Below are positions 34,354-43,285 of a stretch of 64,000 nucleotides of DNA, in pieces. The notes beneath the pieces were generated by a model, which was given only the letters and a program-made list of their open reading frames with translations, was not told the DNA's origin and ran no database searches. The stretch covers positions 372,001 through 436,000 of the forward strand of contig NZ_FTNY01000001.1 in assembly GCF_900156575.1 (NCBI RefSeq), in the 5' to 3' direction. A program made the translations under genes and the position numbers. The stretch's first letter is position 1; every line of letters begins with the position of its first letter. Source of the DNA: Chryseobacterium shigense. Its GTDB lineage: Bacteria > Bacteroidota > Bacteroidia > Flavobacteriales > Weeksellaceae.

Positions 34354-35187
34354 ATGAAAGATATTCGAATCGCTCTGTTGGATATGAACAACAACCATAT
34401 CAATCAAGGCTTTAGAAATATTAAAGAAATTTCCGAGGCATTCCAGCAAAGCTCTGAAGAAAATGTGATCATCGAAACATTTGATGTAAGGTTCAAGAAT
34501 GAAATGCCGAACATTGCCGATTTTGATATTTTTATTTCTTCGGGCGGACCGGGAAATCCACACAGAGAAGGTCTGGAGTGGGAAGACAGGAATGCTGGTT
34601 TTCTTGATGCTGTTTTAGAGCACAACCAATATAATGAGGATAAAAAATATCTATTCCTGATTTGTCATTCATTTCAATTGGCAAGTATCCACTGGAAGCT
34701 TGGTAATATCTGTAAAAGAAGATCTTATTCTTTTGGGGTAATGCCCGTTCATAAAACAGAAGAGGGAGAACAGGAATTTTTATTCAAAAATCTTCAGGAT
34801 CCTTTTTATGCCGTAGATTCAAGAGCTTATCAGTTTATTGAACCGGACATGGATCGTTTTGATGAATTAGGAATGAAAATTATGGCCATTGAGAAATCCA
34901 GACCGCATATCAATCTGGAGAGAGCCGTAATGGCTGTTCGTTTCTCTGATGAAATCTTCGGGACCCAGTTCCATCCGGAAGCTGATCCGCAAGGCATGAT
35001 TGAAAACCTGAAAGACGAAAAAAACAAAATGGCAATGATCGAGAATTTCGGAATGGAGAAATATCTTGAAACGGTAGACAGAATCGATGATGAAAACAAG
35101 ATCATTCTTACGAGATCCCAGATTCTGCCAAGGTTTCTTCAGTCAGCAAAAAAAAACATTTTGAAAGAAAGTGAAGCTTTAGCGTAA
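34354..35187 (+). CDS. Class I glutamine amidotransferase
   Basis: The 277-residue protein has a complete class I triad: Cys104 in FLICHSFQLA, and His207 with Glu209 in GTQFHPEADP, with the oxyanion stretch ISSGGPGNPH upstream. It is a stand-alone GMP-synthase-like glutaminase. Such enzymes hydrolyse glutamine and deliver ammonia to a partner ligase or act as gamma-glutamyl hydrolases. The next ligases in the run are the natural partners. A terminator lies 48 bases after the stop, so this may be the last gene of the operon that starts at 30203. Confidence 0.9.
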   Translation: MKDIRIALLDMNNNHINQGFRNIKEISEAFQQSSEENVIIETFDVRFKNEMPNIADFDIFISSGGPGNPHREGLEWEDRNAGFLDAVLEHNQYNEDKKYLFLICHSFQLASIHWKLGNICKRRSYSFGVMPVHKTEEGEQEFLFKNLQDPFYAVDSRAYQFIEPDMDRFDELGMKIMAIEKSRPHINLERAVMAVRFSDEIFGTQFHPEADPQGMIENLKDEKNKMAMIENFGMEKYLETVDRIDDENKIILTRSQILPRFLQSAKKNILKESEALA

Positions 35188-35234
35188 ACTTTTTATACAA
35201 TAAATAAGATATTGTATGAACCATAATAAAAACT

Positions 35235-35265
35235 AAAATCGGGCAATCACTGCTCGATTTTTTAA
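35235..35265 (+). terminator. Terminator after the amidotransferase gene
   Basis: 11-bp stem with one G-T pair (35235-35245 with 35251-35261), 5-base loop and T tract. Confidence 0.75.
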
Positions 35266-35288
35266 AATCAAACCACAAAGAAAAAAAT

Positions 35289-36473
35289 ATGATCCCAAAA
35301 TACAGAAAGCAATTCAATCAGGAGTTTTCACAGGAGAAATACGAACAACTGAAAGAGCGTCTCGCTCAGAAAGGAGGTATTGCCCCGGCATTCCGAATTT
35401 CAGAAAGTCCCCTTTTTCTTACCCATGAATTTAAGAACAAACTTCTTGACGCCAGCAATAGTATTATTGACCAAATCAAAGGACTTCCTGCTGAAACTCT
35501 TTACAAAGCTGTTCCTGAAAACTGCAGGGTTCCCAATGATACCCTTCAGCCCCACTTTTTCACAATAGATTTTGGAATCTGCAGAAGCGAAAACGGAGCC
35601 ATAGAACCGCAGCTGATCGAACTGCAGGCATTCCCTTCATTATATGCTTTTCAAAAGACTTTTGAAGAAACTTTTTGTGAAGTCTACCCTTTTCTCTCGG
35701 AAATCAGAAACACAATGCCTGATGATGAGTTTAAAGATCATTTAAAAAAACTGATCGTGGGCGACGAAAATCCAGAGAATGTCATTCTGCTAGAGATATT
35801 TCCGGAAAAACAGAAAACGGCCATAGATTTTGCATTAACAGAAAAATTACTTGGTATAAAAACAGTCTGCCTAACGAAAGTAAAGAAAGAGGGCCGAAAA
35901 TTATTCTATGAAAAAGATGGACAACTTGTTGAAATCAAAAGAATCTACAATCGTGTGATCTTTGATGAACTGGACCGGATTCCTGATGTAAAAGCCGGAT
36001 TTGATTTCCGTGAAGATATTGATGTAAAATGGATCACTCATCCTAACTGGTTCTTCAAAATTTCGAAGTTTCTTCTTCCGATGCTGAAACATGAGTTTGT
36101 TCCGAAAAGCTATTTCCTGCATGAATTTCCTGAACATGAAAATCTGGAAAACTTTGTATTAAAACCTTTGTTTTCATTTGCGGGCAGCGGAGTCAATTTA
36201 AATCCAACAAAAGAAATCACAGAAGCGATCACCGATAAGGAAAATTATATTTTGCAGAGAAAAGTAACTTACGAACCTATTTTTGAAGATAGTAACGGAG
36301 AGTTTTCAAAAGCAGAGATCCGCCTGCTGTATGTATGGCACGAAGACGAGGAGCGTCCTATTCTGCTGGAAAATCTTGGAAGAATGACAAAAGCAGCCAT
36401 GGTGAATGTAGATTTTAACAAGAAAGATGCGATTTGGATCGGAAGTTCTAATGCATTTTTTGGAGATGAATAG
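35289..36473 (+). CDS. ATP-grasp-like protein of unknown function
   Basis: The 394-residue protein has a C-terminal half resembling an ATP-grasp: FVLKPLFSFAGSGVNLNP (ATP-binding lysine and glycine-rich loop, about 300-317), then YILQRKVTYEPIFED and AEIRLLYVWHEDEE. The N-terminal 160 residues, with IEPQLIELQAFPSLYAF, recall glutathionylspermidine-synthase-like or circularly permuted ATP-grasp proteins, but I cannot assign it. It follows the amidotransferase by 101 bases across a terminator, still on the same strand, so it is likely related in function but separately transcribed. Confidence 0.75.
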   Translation: MIPKYRKQFNQEFSQEKYEQLKERLAQKGGIAPAFRISESPLFLTHEFKNKLLDASNSIIDQIKGLPAETLYKAVPENCRVPNDTLQPHFFTIDFGICRSENGAIEPQLIELQAFPSLYAFQKTFEETFCEVYPFLSEIRNTMPDDEFKDHLKKLIVGDENPENVILLEIFPEKQKTAIDFALTEKLLGIKTVCLTKVKKEGRKLFYEKDGQLVEIKRIYNRVIFDELDRIPDVKAGFDFREDIDVKWITHPNWFFKISKFLLPMLKHEFVPKSYFLHEFPEHENLENFVLKPLFSFAGSGVNLNPTKEITEAITDKENYILQRKVTYEPIFEDSNGEFSKAEIRLLYVWHEDEERPILLENLGRMTKAAMVNVDFNKKDAIWIGSSNAFFGDE

Positions 36474-36540
36474 ATTTTAGAATCAACTCTCATGAAATAA
36501 TCTTTAACCCCGCATTTCTACTAATTACAGAAAGAAAATA

Positions 36541-37035
36541 ATGACTCTTAAAAATGTTGATGAAACCATTTTTCAGCCACTTGGACTGAAACTTTTAAAT
36601 GCAGAGGAAGATCGTGAATCCAGAGAATATTCCGGCTGTAGCTTTACTATGAATGGTCTCAATATAAAATTCCGTACCTCGAAAATAACGCCTACCAAAA
36701 CAGGACAGTTCGTTACAATCTGGAAAAGAAATGCCCAGGGAGAAACAGCTCCGTTTGATTCAGATGATCCTTATGATTTCTACCTGATCTCAGCGTCAAA
36801 AGATAAGGAGAAAGGTATTTTTATTTTCCCGAAAGAAATCCTCTTAAAAAAAGGAATCTTGTCTCATGAAAACAAGATGGGAAAAAGAGGAATCAGGGTC
36901 TATCCTGGTTGGGATCTTACAGAAAACAAACAGGCTAAAGTCACTCAAAAATGGCAGATGGAGTACTTTTTTGATTTTTCTGAAGGACCAGAATCACATC
37001 TCCGGAAAGCTAATCTATTGTTTGATTTGAAATAA
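36541..37035 (+). CDS. MepB-like protein
   Basis: The 164-residue product matches the MepB family: YSGCSFTMNGLNIKFRTSKI, PTKTGQFVTIWKRN, and a C-terminal GKRGIRVYPGWDLTENKQA. MepB was named from the Staphylococcus mepRAB operon; its biochemical role is unknown. It lacks a signal peptide. The gene is 67 bases after the ATP-grasp-like protein; whether it belongs to the pathway is uncertain. The sequence ends convergent with cphA. Confidence 0.85.
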   Translation: MTLKNVDETIFQPLGLKLLNAEEDRESREYSGCSFTMNGLNIKFRTSKITPTKTGQFVTIWKRNAQGETAPFDSDDPYDFYLISASKDKEKGIFIFPKEILLKKGILSHENKMGKRGIRVYPGWDLTENKQAKVTQKWQMEYFFDFSEGPESHLRKANLLFDLK

Positions 37036-37147
37036 TCCGCAAGTCTGCATTTTTTTTCATTGAATGCTCCATAAGCAATGTCTATTTTGATTGTTACAAT
37101 ATACTTTTTCTAACATTTTACATTTAAACTAAGACCTACAAAAAAGA

Positions 37148-37173
37148 ACAGCGGCTGAAAATTCAGCCGCTGT
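37148..37173 (-). terminator. Terminator after cphA
   Basis: Perfect 12-bp stem (37148-37159 with 37162-37173). Read on the minus strand a TTCTTTTTT tract follows, so it ends cphA transcription; it may also stop the convergent MepB transcript. Confidence 0.85.
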
Positions 37174-37190
37174 ATTCATTATTTATCTTC

Positions 37191-39821
37191 TTATGAATTT
37201 TTATCTTCTTCCTGCATCTCTCTTGCCTGATACTCCTGAACAAGGTCTATAGCATTCGAAATAACGTCACTTAAAGCGGTGATAAAAGTCCCGTCTTCAG
37301 CCATTCCCATGGCATGTTTAAGGGCTTCTATTTCTTTAGGGATAATCTCATAGCTTACATCTCTTCCTGCTTCATTGATCCCGTCAATGATCAGTCCGTT
37401 GATCTCTTCTTCCGTTCTCCCTCTCAGGTGCTTTTCATTTCTGATGATGATGTAGTCAAACATTCTTCCAGCAATTTTCCCGCACTCGCGGATATCACTA
37501 TCACGTCTGTCGCCCACTCCGGAAATAATGCCTATTTTCTTTGTTGATTCTACGTTTTTAAGATAATCTTCAATGGCCTCGTACCCTGAAGGGTTATGGG
37601 CAAAATCAATCAGCACCTTAAAGCTTTTGAATTTAAAAATATTCAGCCTTCCGGGGGTCAGTTGTGCACTTGGGATAAAAGTTCTCAGAGAATTGGAAAT
37701 ATCTTCAATGCCAAAACCATACAGGTAACTGGCTAAACTTGCCGCCAAAACATTTTCGATCATAAATCTCGCCTTGCCCTCCATCGTAATCGGGAAGTCT
37801 TTGGCTTTTCCTATTCTGATCTTCCAATCTCCTTTTTTAATGGTTACAAAACCTTCTTCATAGATACAGGTAATTCTTCCTTCTTTGGCAAACTTTACGA
37901 TATGAGGATTGTTTTCATCCATACTGAAGATAGCGATATTGCTGTCAATATCATTCATGATCTTCATAGAATATTCATTATCAGCATTCAGCACACTCCA
38001 TCCGCCTTTCTTCACGCTGTCCAGAACCACTCTCTTCACCTTGGTAAGGTCTTTCAGATTATGAATATCATTCATTCCCAAATGATCTTCCTCAATATTG
38101 GTCAGGACTCCGATATCACACTGTGAAAAGCCTAAACCTGAACGCAGAATACCTCCTCTGGCCGTTTCAAGAACAGCAAATTCTACCGTAGGATCTTTTA
38201 AAACAAATTCAGCAGAAAGCGGTCCTGTAGTATCTCCTTTTGTTAACATGGTATTTTGGATATAAATACCGTCAGAAGTTGTAAAACCTACTCTGTACCC
38301 GTTGCTTTTTACAATATGGGAGATCAGTCTCGTTGTTGTTGTTTTGCCATTCGTTCCTGTTACTGCAATAATAGGAATCGTATAGGGTTTTCCGGGAGGA
38401 TAAAGCATATCCACAACGGGAGCCGCTACATTTCTTGGAAGACCTTCACTTGGTGCCAGGTGCATTCTGAATCCCGGTGCCGCATTTACTTCTATAATGG
38501 CAGCTCCACTCTCTTTTAACGGCTGTGTAAGGTTTTCAGCCATAATATCAATACCACAGACATCCAGACCTATAATTTTAGAGACTCTTTCAGCCATTGT
38601 GATATTTTCCGGATGCACCATATCTGTTACATCTATGGATGTTCCTCCCGTAGAAAGATTAGCCGTTGACTTCAGATATACTATTTCTCCCTTCTGAGGA
38701 ACGGTTTCAAGAGTATAATGGAGCTTTTCAAGAAGTTCCATGGTGTCCTTATCCACTTCTATTTCAGTAAGGACATTTTCGTGACCGTATCCTCTTCTCG
38801 GATCGCTATTCTCTTTATCTATCAGTTGCTGAAGGCTCATTTCGCCGTCACCTACTACATGAGCAGGAACTCTTCTTGCGGCAGCCACCATTTTATTATT
38901 AATGACCAAAACCCTGAAATCATAACCGGTAATGTATTTTTCTACAATTACTTTTCTTGAATATTTCTGGGCATGTTCCAATCCTATTTTTGCAGCTTCC
39001 CAATCGTTGACGTTTATAGAAGAACCTTTTCCGTGGTTTCCGTCCAGTGGTTTGAGAACGATAGGATAGCCAATTTTATTGATAACTTCATTTAATCCTT
39101 CTTCATCTACGATGAGATCCCCGATAGGAACCGGAATAGCAGCATCGTGAAGCATTTTCTTTGTTAATTCTTTATTACATGCAATATCTACCGCAATTGA
39201 ACTTGTCTTTCCGGTAATGGTAGCCTGAAAACGCTGTTGATTCACCCCATAACCAAGCTGCACCAGAGAGTTGGTTCCTAATCTTATCCATGGAATCCTT
39301 CTGGAAACGGCTTCTTCTACGATGCTTCCTGTAGAAGGGCCCAGACGGACACGTTCTCTGATCTCCTTCAATTTGTGTATACAGGCCTGAATATCATATT
39401 CTTTATCTTCAATAAGAGCTTCTGCGATCTTTACGGCTTCTTCAGCAGCATATATTCCGGCATTCTCTTCAATATAATTAAAGACCACATTATATATTCC
39501 TGGTGATTTTGTTTCCCTGGTCCTTCCGAAACCTACATCCATCCCTGCCAGCGTTTGTATTTCCAACGCGATGTGCTCGATGACATGTCCCATCCATGTT
39601 CCCGTTTCTATCCTATGAAAAAATCCGCCTTCTACTCCTTCCGAGCATCTGTGGCTAAACAGAGACGGAATAAGTTTTTGGATTCTTTCTCTGAAACCGT
39701 CGATCTTATTCGTAGGATAATTTTCCATTTCTTCCAGGTCCAATCTCATCTGTATCAGCTTCTTTCTTCTGATACTCCAGATATTTGGGCCGCGTAGTGC
39801 CTGTATCTTCTCAATTTTCAT
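37191..39821 (-). CDS. cphA: Cyanophycin synthetase
   Basis: An 876-residue three-part enzyme: an N-terminal domain (about 1-160, with WMGHVIEHIALEIQ), an ATP-grasp domain (about 200-480, with IVLKPLDGNHGKGS and AAIIEVNAAPGFRMH), and a Mur-ligase-like domain starting with the P-loop VTGTNGKTTTTRL (about residue 490) and continuing with IDFAHNPSGYEAIEDY. CphA polymerises Asp and Arg into the nitrogen store multi-L-arginyl-poly-L-aspartate without ribosomes. Length is typical. The gene is divergent from cphB with a shared 198-base promoter region. A -7 box TATCTTTG lies 45 bases before the start. Confidence 0.96.
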   Translation of the reverse strand: MKIEKIQALRGPNIWSIRRKKLIQMRLDLEEMENYPTNKIDGFRERIQKLIPSLFSHRCSEGVEGGFFHRIETGTWMGHVIEHIALEIQTLAGMDVGFGRTRETKSPGIYNVVFNYIEENAGIYAAEEAVKIAEALIEDKEYDIQACIHKLKEIRERVRLGPSTGSIVEEAVSRRIPWIRLGTNSLVQLGYGVNQQRFQATITGKTSSIAVDIACNKELTKKMLHDAAIPVPIGDLIVDEEGLNEVINKIGYPIVLKPLDGNHGKGSSINVNDWEAAKIGLEHAQKYSRKVIVEKYITGYDFRVLVINNKMVAAARRVPAHVVGDGEMSLQQLIDKENSDPRRGYGHENVLTEIEVDKDTMELLEKLHYTLETVPQKGEIVYLKSTANLSTGGTSIDVTDMVHPENITMAERVSKIIGLDVCGIDIMAENLTQPLKESGAAIIEVNAAPGFRMHLAPSEGLPRNVAAPVVDMLYPPGKPYTIPIIAVTGTNGKTTTTRLISHIVKSNGYRVGFTTSDGIYIQNTMLTKGDTTGPLSAEFVLKDPTVEFAVLETARGGILRSGLGFSQCDIGVLTNIEEDHLGMNDIHNLKDLTKVKRVVLDSVKKGGWSVLNADNEYSMKIMNDIDSNIAIFSMDENNPHIVKFAKEGRITCIYEEGFVTIKKGDWKIRIGKAKDFPITMEGKARFMIENVLAASLASYLYGFGIEDISNSLRTFIPSAQLTPGRLNIFKFKSFKVLIDFAHNPSGYEAIEDYLKNVESTKKIGIISGVGDRRDSDIRECGKIAGRMFDYIIIRNEKHLRGRTEEEINGLIIDGINEAGRDVSYEIIPKEIEALKHAMGMAEDGTFITALSDVISNAIDLVQEYQAREMQEEDKNS

Positions 39822-39866
39822 AATCTATTTGCATTTTTATCAGTTAACAATAACTCCTTCAAAAAT

Positions 39867-39874
39867 CAAAGATA
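39867..39874 (-). promoter_or_regulatory. cphA -7 element
   Basis: TATCTTTG on the minus strand, matching TAnnTTTG. Confidence 0.6.
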
Positions 39875-39896
39875 ATGTAAAACCCTAAACGAAACT

Positions 39897-39978
39897 ATAC
39901 CACATTTAAACATTTCTCAAAAAAGAATTAAAATAAATTAACAATCCTAAAACATTAAAAACCATTTAAATGTGGTAT
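39897..39978. promoter_or_regulatory. Paired inverted 14-bp motif in the cphA/cphB promoter region
   Basis: ATACCACATTTAAA at 39897-39910 and its exact complement at 39965-39978, arms 54 bases apart. Similarity extends outward to a CGAAA sequence on both sides. Each arm lies upstream of the -7 box of its own gene (22 bases for cphA, 27 for cphB), as for a regulator acting on both divergent promoters. Confidence 0.7.
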
Positions 39979-40005
39979 GAATTTCGCTAAATGTCAAATA
40001 TTTTT

Positions 40006-40013
40006 TAAATTTG
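40006..40013 (+). promoter_or_regulatory. cphB -7 element, almost leaderless
   Basis: TAAATTTG ends six bases before the ATG at 40020, so the transcript should begin at or near the start codon. Confidence 0.6.
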
Positions 40014-40019
40014 CACACT

Positions 40020-40910
40020 ATGATGAGACCCGTTGGAAAATTAATTATTATCGGAGGCGCTGTAAACAAAGGAAGTTTTGCAGAAACCGATTTCGATCAG
40101 AACATTGAAAAAAACCTTAATTTCTTTGAAAGAGGAATCTTGAGAAAGATTATCAATGAATCAAAACATAAGGAAAACTCTGTCATCGAAATTGTGACAA
40201 CCGCTTCCCAAATCCCTCAAATTGTAGGTACTGAATACAAAAAAGCTTTTGAATTTTTAGGTGCCAAAAATGTAAATATCCTTGACATTCACAACCGTGA
40301 AGAGGCCAATTCTGATGCTATGGCAGCAAGAGCTAATGCAGCTGATGTGGTGATGTTCACCGGTGGAGATCAGCTTAGGCTGACTTCTATTCTGGGTGGA
40401 ACACGATTTCATGATACTATTTTACTGAAATATCAGGAACAGGATTTTATCTATTCCGGAACTTCTGCCGGTGCTGCTGCAGCTTCTGAAAACATGATTT
40501 ATCAGGGAAGCAGCTCAGAATCTCTTTTAAAAGGAGAAATCAAGACAACTCAGGGACTTGGCCTGATTGATAATGTCATCATTGATACCCATTTTGTGCA
40601 GCGAGGCAGAATCGGACGTCTTTTCCAGGCGGTGGTCAACAATCCAAGAACACTAGGCATTGGTTTAGGTGAAGACACCGGACTTTTCATCCACGATGAT
40701 GTCATGACTGCTGTAGGTTCAGGACTTGTCATTCTGGTAGACGGCAGGTTCATTAAAGATACCAACCTAACGAATATCAATCTCGGAGAACCTATTTCAA
40801 TTGACAATCTTACCGTACACGTAATGTCTATGAATGACCATTACGATCTTACCACAAAGAAATTAACCATCGAGAATTCTCAGTTTAATCCGATACCGCA
40901 GGATAAGTAG
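40020..40910 (+). CDS. cphB: Cyanophycinase
   Basis: The 296-residue serine hydrolase has the S51-family pattern of cyanophycinases: an N-terminal KLIIIGGAVNKGSF, VVMFTGGDQLRL, and the nucleophile Ser149 in YSGTSAGAAAASE. A later IDTHFVQRGRIGRL is a family hallmark. It cleaves cyanophycin into beta-Asp-Arg dipeptides. No signal peptide is seen, so it is intracellular. ATG 40020 was chosen over a TTG at 40011 that lies inside the -7 box. It faces away from cphA and is followed by an isoaspartyl peptidase, the next step of the degradation route. Confidence 0.95.
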   Translation: MMRPVGKLIIIGGAVNKGSFAETDFDQNIEKNLNFFERGILRKIINESKHKENSVIEIVTTASQIPQIVGTEYKKAFEFLGAKNVNILDIHNREEANSDAMAARANAADVVMFTGGDQLRLTSILGGTRFHDTILLKYQEQDFIYSGTSAGAAAASENMIYQGSSSESLLKGEIKTTQGLGLIDNVIIDTHFVQRGRIGRLFQAVVNNPRTLGIGLGEDTGLFIHDDVMTAVGSGLVILVDGRFIKDTNLTNINLGEPISIDNLTVHVMSMNDHYDLTTKKLTIENSQFNPIPQDK

Positions 40911-41191
40911 TTGTGGGTTTCGTGATGCCGGATTAAGAAATTCGGTTTTAAAACTACGATTTTTACAGGTTGTGATCTATTCCTCTGTCTTGGAGGGAAG
41001 CATTTGTCGTGGTCTTAACCGAAAACTTTTGAACAAATACAGAACAATTCATAACGAATAATGAGAGATGGATATCGGGAAAATTCTTATCTTGTCTCCT
41101 TATTTTGAAAACAGACACGAGTAATGCTAACGGTAACGAATTTAACAACTGAAGTTACTATGCAACTCAAACCCCAAACCCTTACATTCCT

Positions 41192-42034
41192 ATGAAAATT
41201 ATCATCCACGGCGGTTTTTTCTCCGAAAGCGATCAAAGCCATGAAGTAAAGACCGCAAAACAAAATTCTTTAAAACATATTACAGAAAAAGCGTTTGAAT
41301 ATCTTCAGACCCACTCTGCTTTTGATACGGTGGCTTATGCCGTTTCTCTTCTGGAAGACGATCCGTTGTATAACGCTGGTATTGGCTCACAGATCCAGAG
41401 CGATGGCGTGATTCGTATGAGTGCAGCTATTATGGATGGTACAACACAGAAGCTAAGCGGGGTGATCAACCTTCAGGATGTGAAAAATCCTGTTTTTGTA
41501 GCGAAGGAACTGATCAAAGAAGATGACAGGGTGCTTGGCGGAAACGGGGCTAAAATGTATGCATCTGAGCATGGATTTGAAAATTTTTCAACTGAAATCC
41601 CTCAAAGAAGAAGCGAATATGAAGCTAAACTTAAGACCGGAGGTAAAGGAACTGTAGGCTGTGTAGCCCTTGATAAGGATGGAAAACTGGCCGTGGCAAC
41701 ATCCACGGGAGGAAAAGGTTTTGAAATTCCGGGAAGAATTTCAGATTCCGCAACGGTAGCCGGAAATTATGCCAATTCTATTTGTGCGGTGAGCTGCACC
41801 GGGGTAGGAGAAGATATTGTAAGCAACGCTACTGCCGCAAAGATCGTCACCAGAACTACCGACGGAATGAGCCTTGAGCAGGCTTTTACTAAGACCTTTG
41901 AGGAACTTAAAACAATTGACGGCTTCGCAGGGGCTATTGCCATTGATAAAGATGGACATATTTACCATCAGGATTCTTATCCTACGATGGTCTTCGCAAG
42001 TTTCGACGGAGAAAATTTTGATATCTTTCAATAA
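41192..42034 (+). CDS. Isoaspartyl peptidase / L-asparaginase (Ntn hydrolase)
   Basis: The 280-residue proenzyme matches plant-type asparaginases: an N-terminal IIIHGGFFSE, LYNAGIGSQIQSDG, the autocleavage site GGKGTVGCVAL with nucleophile Thr154, and AVATSTGGKGFEIPGRISD binding the product. Such enzymes hydrolyse beta-aspartyl dipeptides, so it can convert the CphB product beta-Asp-Arg into Asp and Arg. It lies 281 bases after cphB; that gap holds no recognisable gene or promoter. It completes a cyanophycin degradation path. Confidence 0.93.
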   Translation: MKIIIHGGFFSESDQSHEVKTAKQNSLKHITEKAFEYLQTHSAFDTVAYAVSLLEDDPLYNAGIGSQIQSDGVIRMSAAIMDGTTQKLSGVINLQDVKNPVFVAKELIKEDDRVLGGNGAKMYASEHGFENFSTEIPQRRSEYEAKLKTGGKGTVGCVALDKDGKLAVATSTGGKGFEIPGRISDSATVAGNYANSICAVSCTGVGEDIVSNATAAKIVTRTTDGMSLEQAFTKTFEELKTIDGFAGAIAIDKDGHIYHQDSYPTMVFASFDGENFDIFQ

Positions 42035-42068
42035 TTTTAACATTTATTTATCATATGATTGAATTTTT

Positions 42069-42084
42069 TGGCACGTATTTTACA
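42069..42084 (+). promoter_or_regulatory. Sigma-54-like promoter candidate
   Basis: TGGCACG (42069-42075), four bases, TTACA (42080-42084). The -24 half is canonical, the -12 half degenerate. The same TTGGCACG sequence precedes the barrel gene at 21639. Confidence 0.35.
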
Positions 42085-42130
42085 TATTGATTAGTAACAA
42101 ATTTTAATACAACATTTAAAAATAGAAATC

Positions 42131-42367
42131 ATGGGAAATAAGACAAAAGGATTATTAGCTTTATTAGGTATTGGTGCAATAGCATTTTGGAAATACAAAA
42201 ACTCTACTCCTGAAGAGCAGCAGGCTGTAAAGGATAAGATCAATACCGCAAAGGATAATTTAAACAAATGGGGAAATGATGTAAAAAGCAAAGCTAATGA
42301 TGTTGCTTCCCAGGTTCAGAACAAAGTAGACGAAGCTAAAACAAAAGCTGAAGATTCTTTAAGTTAA
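42131..42367 (+). CDS. Small YtxH-like membrane-anchored protein
   Basis: The 78-residue protein has one N-terminal hydrophobic helix (LLALLGIGAIAFW) and a long amphipathic, Lys/Asp/Ala-rich helix predicted to form a coiled coil (AVKDKINTAKDNLNKWGNDV). This layout is that of YtxH-family and other stress-induced membrane proteins. It is monocistronic: a sigma-54-like motif precedes it and a terminator follows. Function unknown. Confidence 0.8.
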   Translation: MGNKTKGLLALLGIGAIAFWKYKNSTPEEQQAVKDKINTAKDNLNKWGNDVKSKANDVASQVQNKVDEAKTKAEDSLS

Positions 42368-42399
42368 GAGCAGATTAGTTTTTTTAACATTCATATATA

Positions 42400-42433
42400 G
42401 AAAGTCATCATAGTCTTAGGATTATGATGACTT
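42400..42433 (+). terminator. Terminator after the YtxH-like gene
   Basis: 12-bp perfect stem (42400-42411 with 42422-42433), 10-base loop, then T residues. Confidence 0.85.
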
Positions 42434-42459
42434 TTTTATGGGATCAATAAATGAGAACT

Positions 42460-43251
42460 TTACTTCTTCTGTCCTCTCAAGCTATAAACCATAGGGATTT
42501 TATTACCTAAATGGGCAATTCTCCATTTTCCTTTTTCAAATTCTTCTACATGATTAAAGCACGGATATGGCGACCAGTCAAATTCCTGGAAGATTTCAAT
42601 TTCTATTGTATGTTTAATCAGATTTTGCAGGACCTCAGCTAAAGAATGGTTCCACATCACATACTCCTGAACAATATCCGCTGATTTATCTGCGTAGGTT
42701 CCTTCATAAGTTTCTACGATAGGCTTTTCATTAAAATAATTGTAGGCCACTTTTGTAAAATCATCATCGAACATCCAGACAGCAGGATGAAACTCCGCCA
42801 TCACCAACTTCCCACCCGGTTTTAGAAAATGATTAATCAATCCCGCCCATTGGTCGAGATCAGGAAGCCAGCCTACTACGCCATAGCTGGTATAGACAAT
42901 ATCAAATTTCTGATTGAGAATATCCGGCAGACTATAGACATCTGAACAAATAAATTTTGTATCAGTCCCGCATTTCTGTGCAAGATCCCGTGCCGCTTCA
43001 ATGGCTTTATCCGACAAATCTACGCCGGTTACTTCTGCTCCCATTCTAGAGAGCGAAATAGAGTCCTGTCCAAAATGACACTGCAAATGCAGAATACTTT
43101 TGCCTCTTATATCTCCCAAAAGGTCAAGTTCTATAGAGTTGAGTGAATTTCTACCCTGTAAAAATTCATCCACGAAATAAAAATCCGACTTCAAATGCGG
43201 ATCTACTTTGGCATTCCAGGATTTTTTATTGATTTCTAAGTAGTTTTCCAT
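42460..43251 (-). CDS. Class I SAM-dependent methyltransferase
   Basis: The 263-residue protein has SAM-binding motif I (SILHLQCHFGQDSISLS, about residues 53-69), the acidic end of strand beta-2 in VTGVDLSDKAIEAA, and the motif KPGGKLVMAEFHP. It is a typical Methyltransf_11/25 enzyme; substrate is not predictable. It lies downstream of the acetyltransferase and SHOCT genes on the same strand, after a gap containing a small doubtful ORF. Confidence 0.88.
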   Translation of the reverse strand: MENYLEINKKSWNAKVDPHLKSDFYFVDEFLQGRNSLNSIELDLLGDIRGKSILHLQCHFGQDSISLSRMGAEVTGVDLSDKAIEAARDLAQKCGTDTKFICSDVYSLPDILNQKFDIVYTSYGVVGWLPDLDQWAGLINHFLKPGGKLVMAEFHPAVWMFDDDFTKVAYNYFNEKPIVETYEGTYADKSADIVQEYVMWNHSLAEVLQNLIKHTIEIEIFQEFDWSPYPCFNHVEEFEKGKWRIAHLGNKIPMVYSLRGQKK

Positions 43252-43285
43252 GGTTATGATTGTTTAGGCTAATATAACTAATGTT

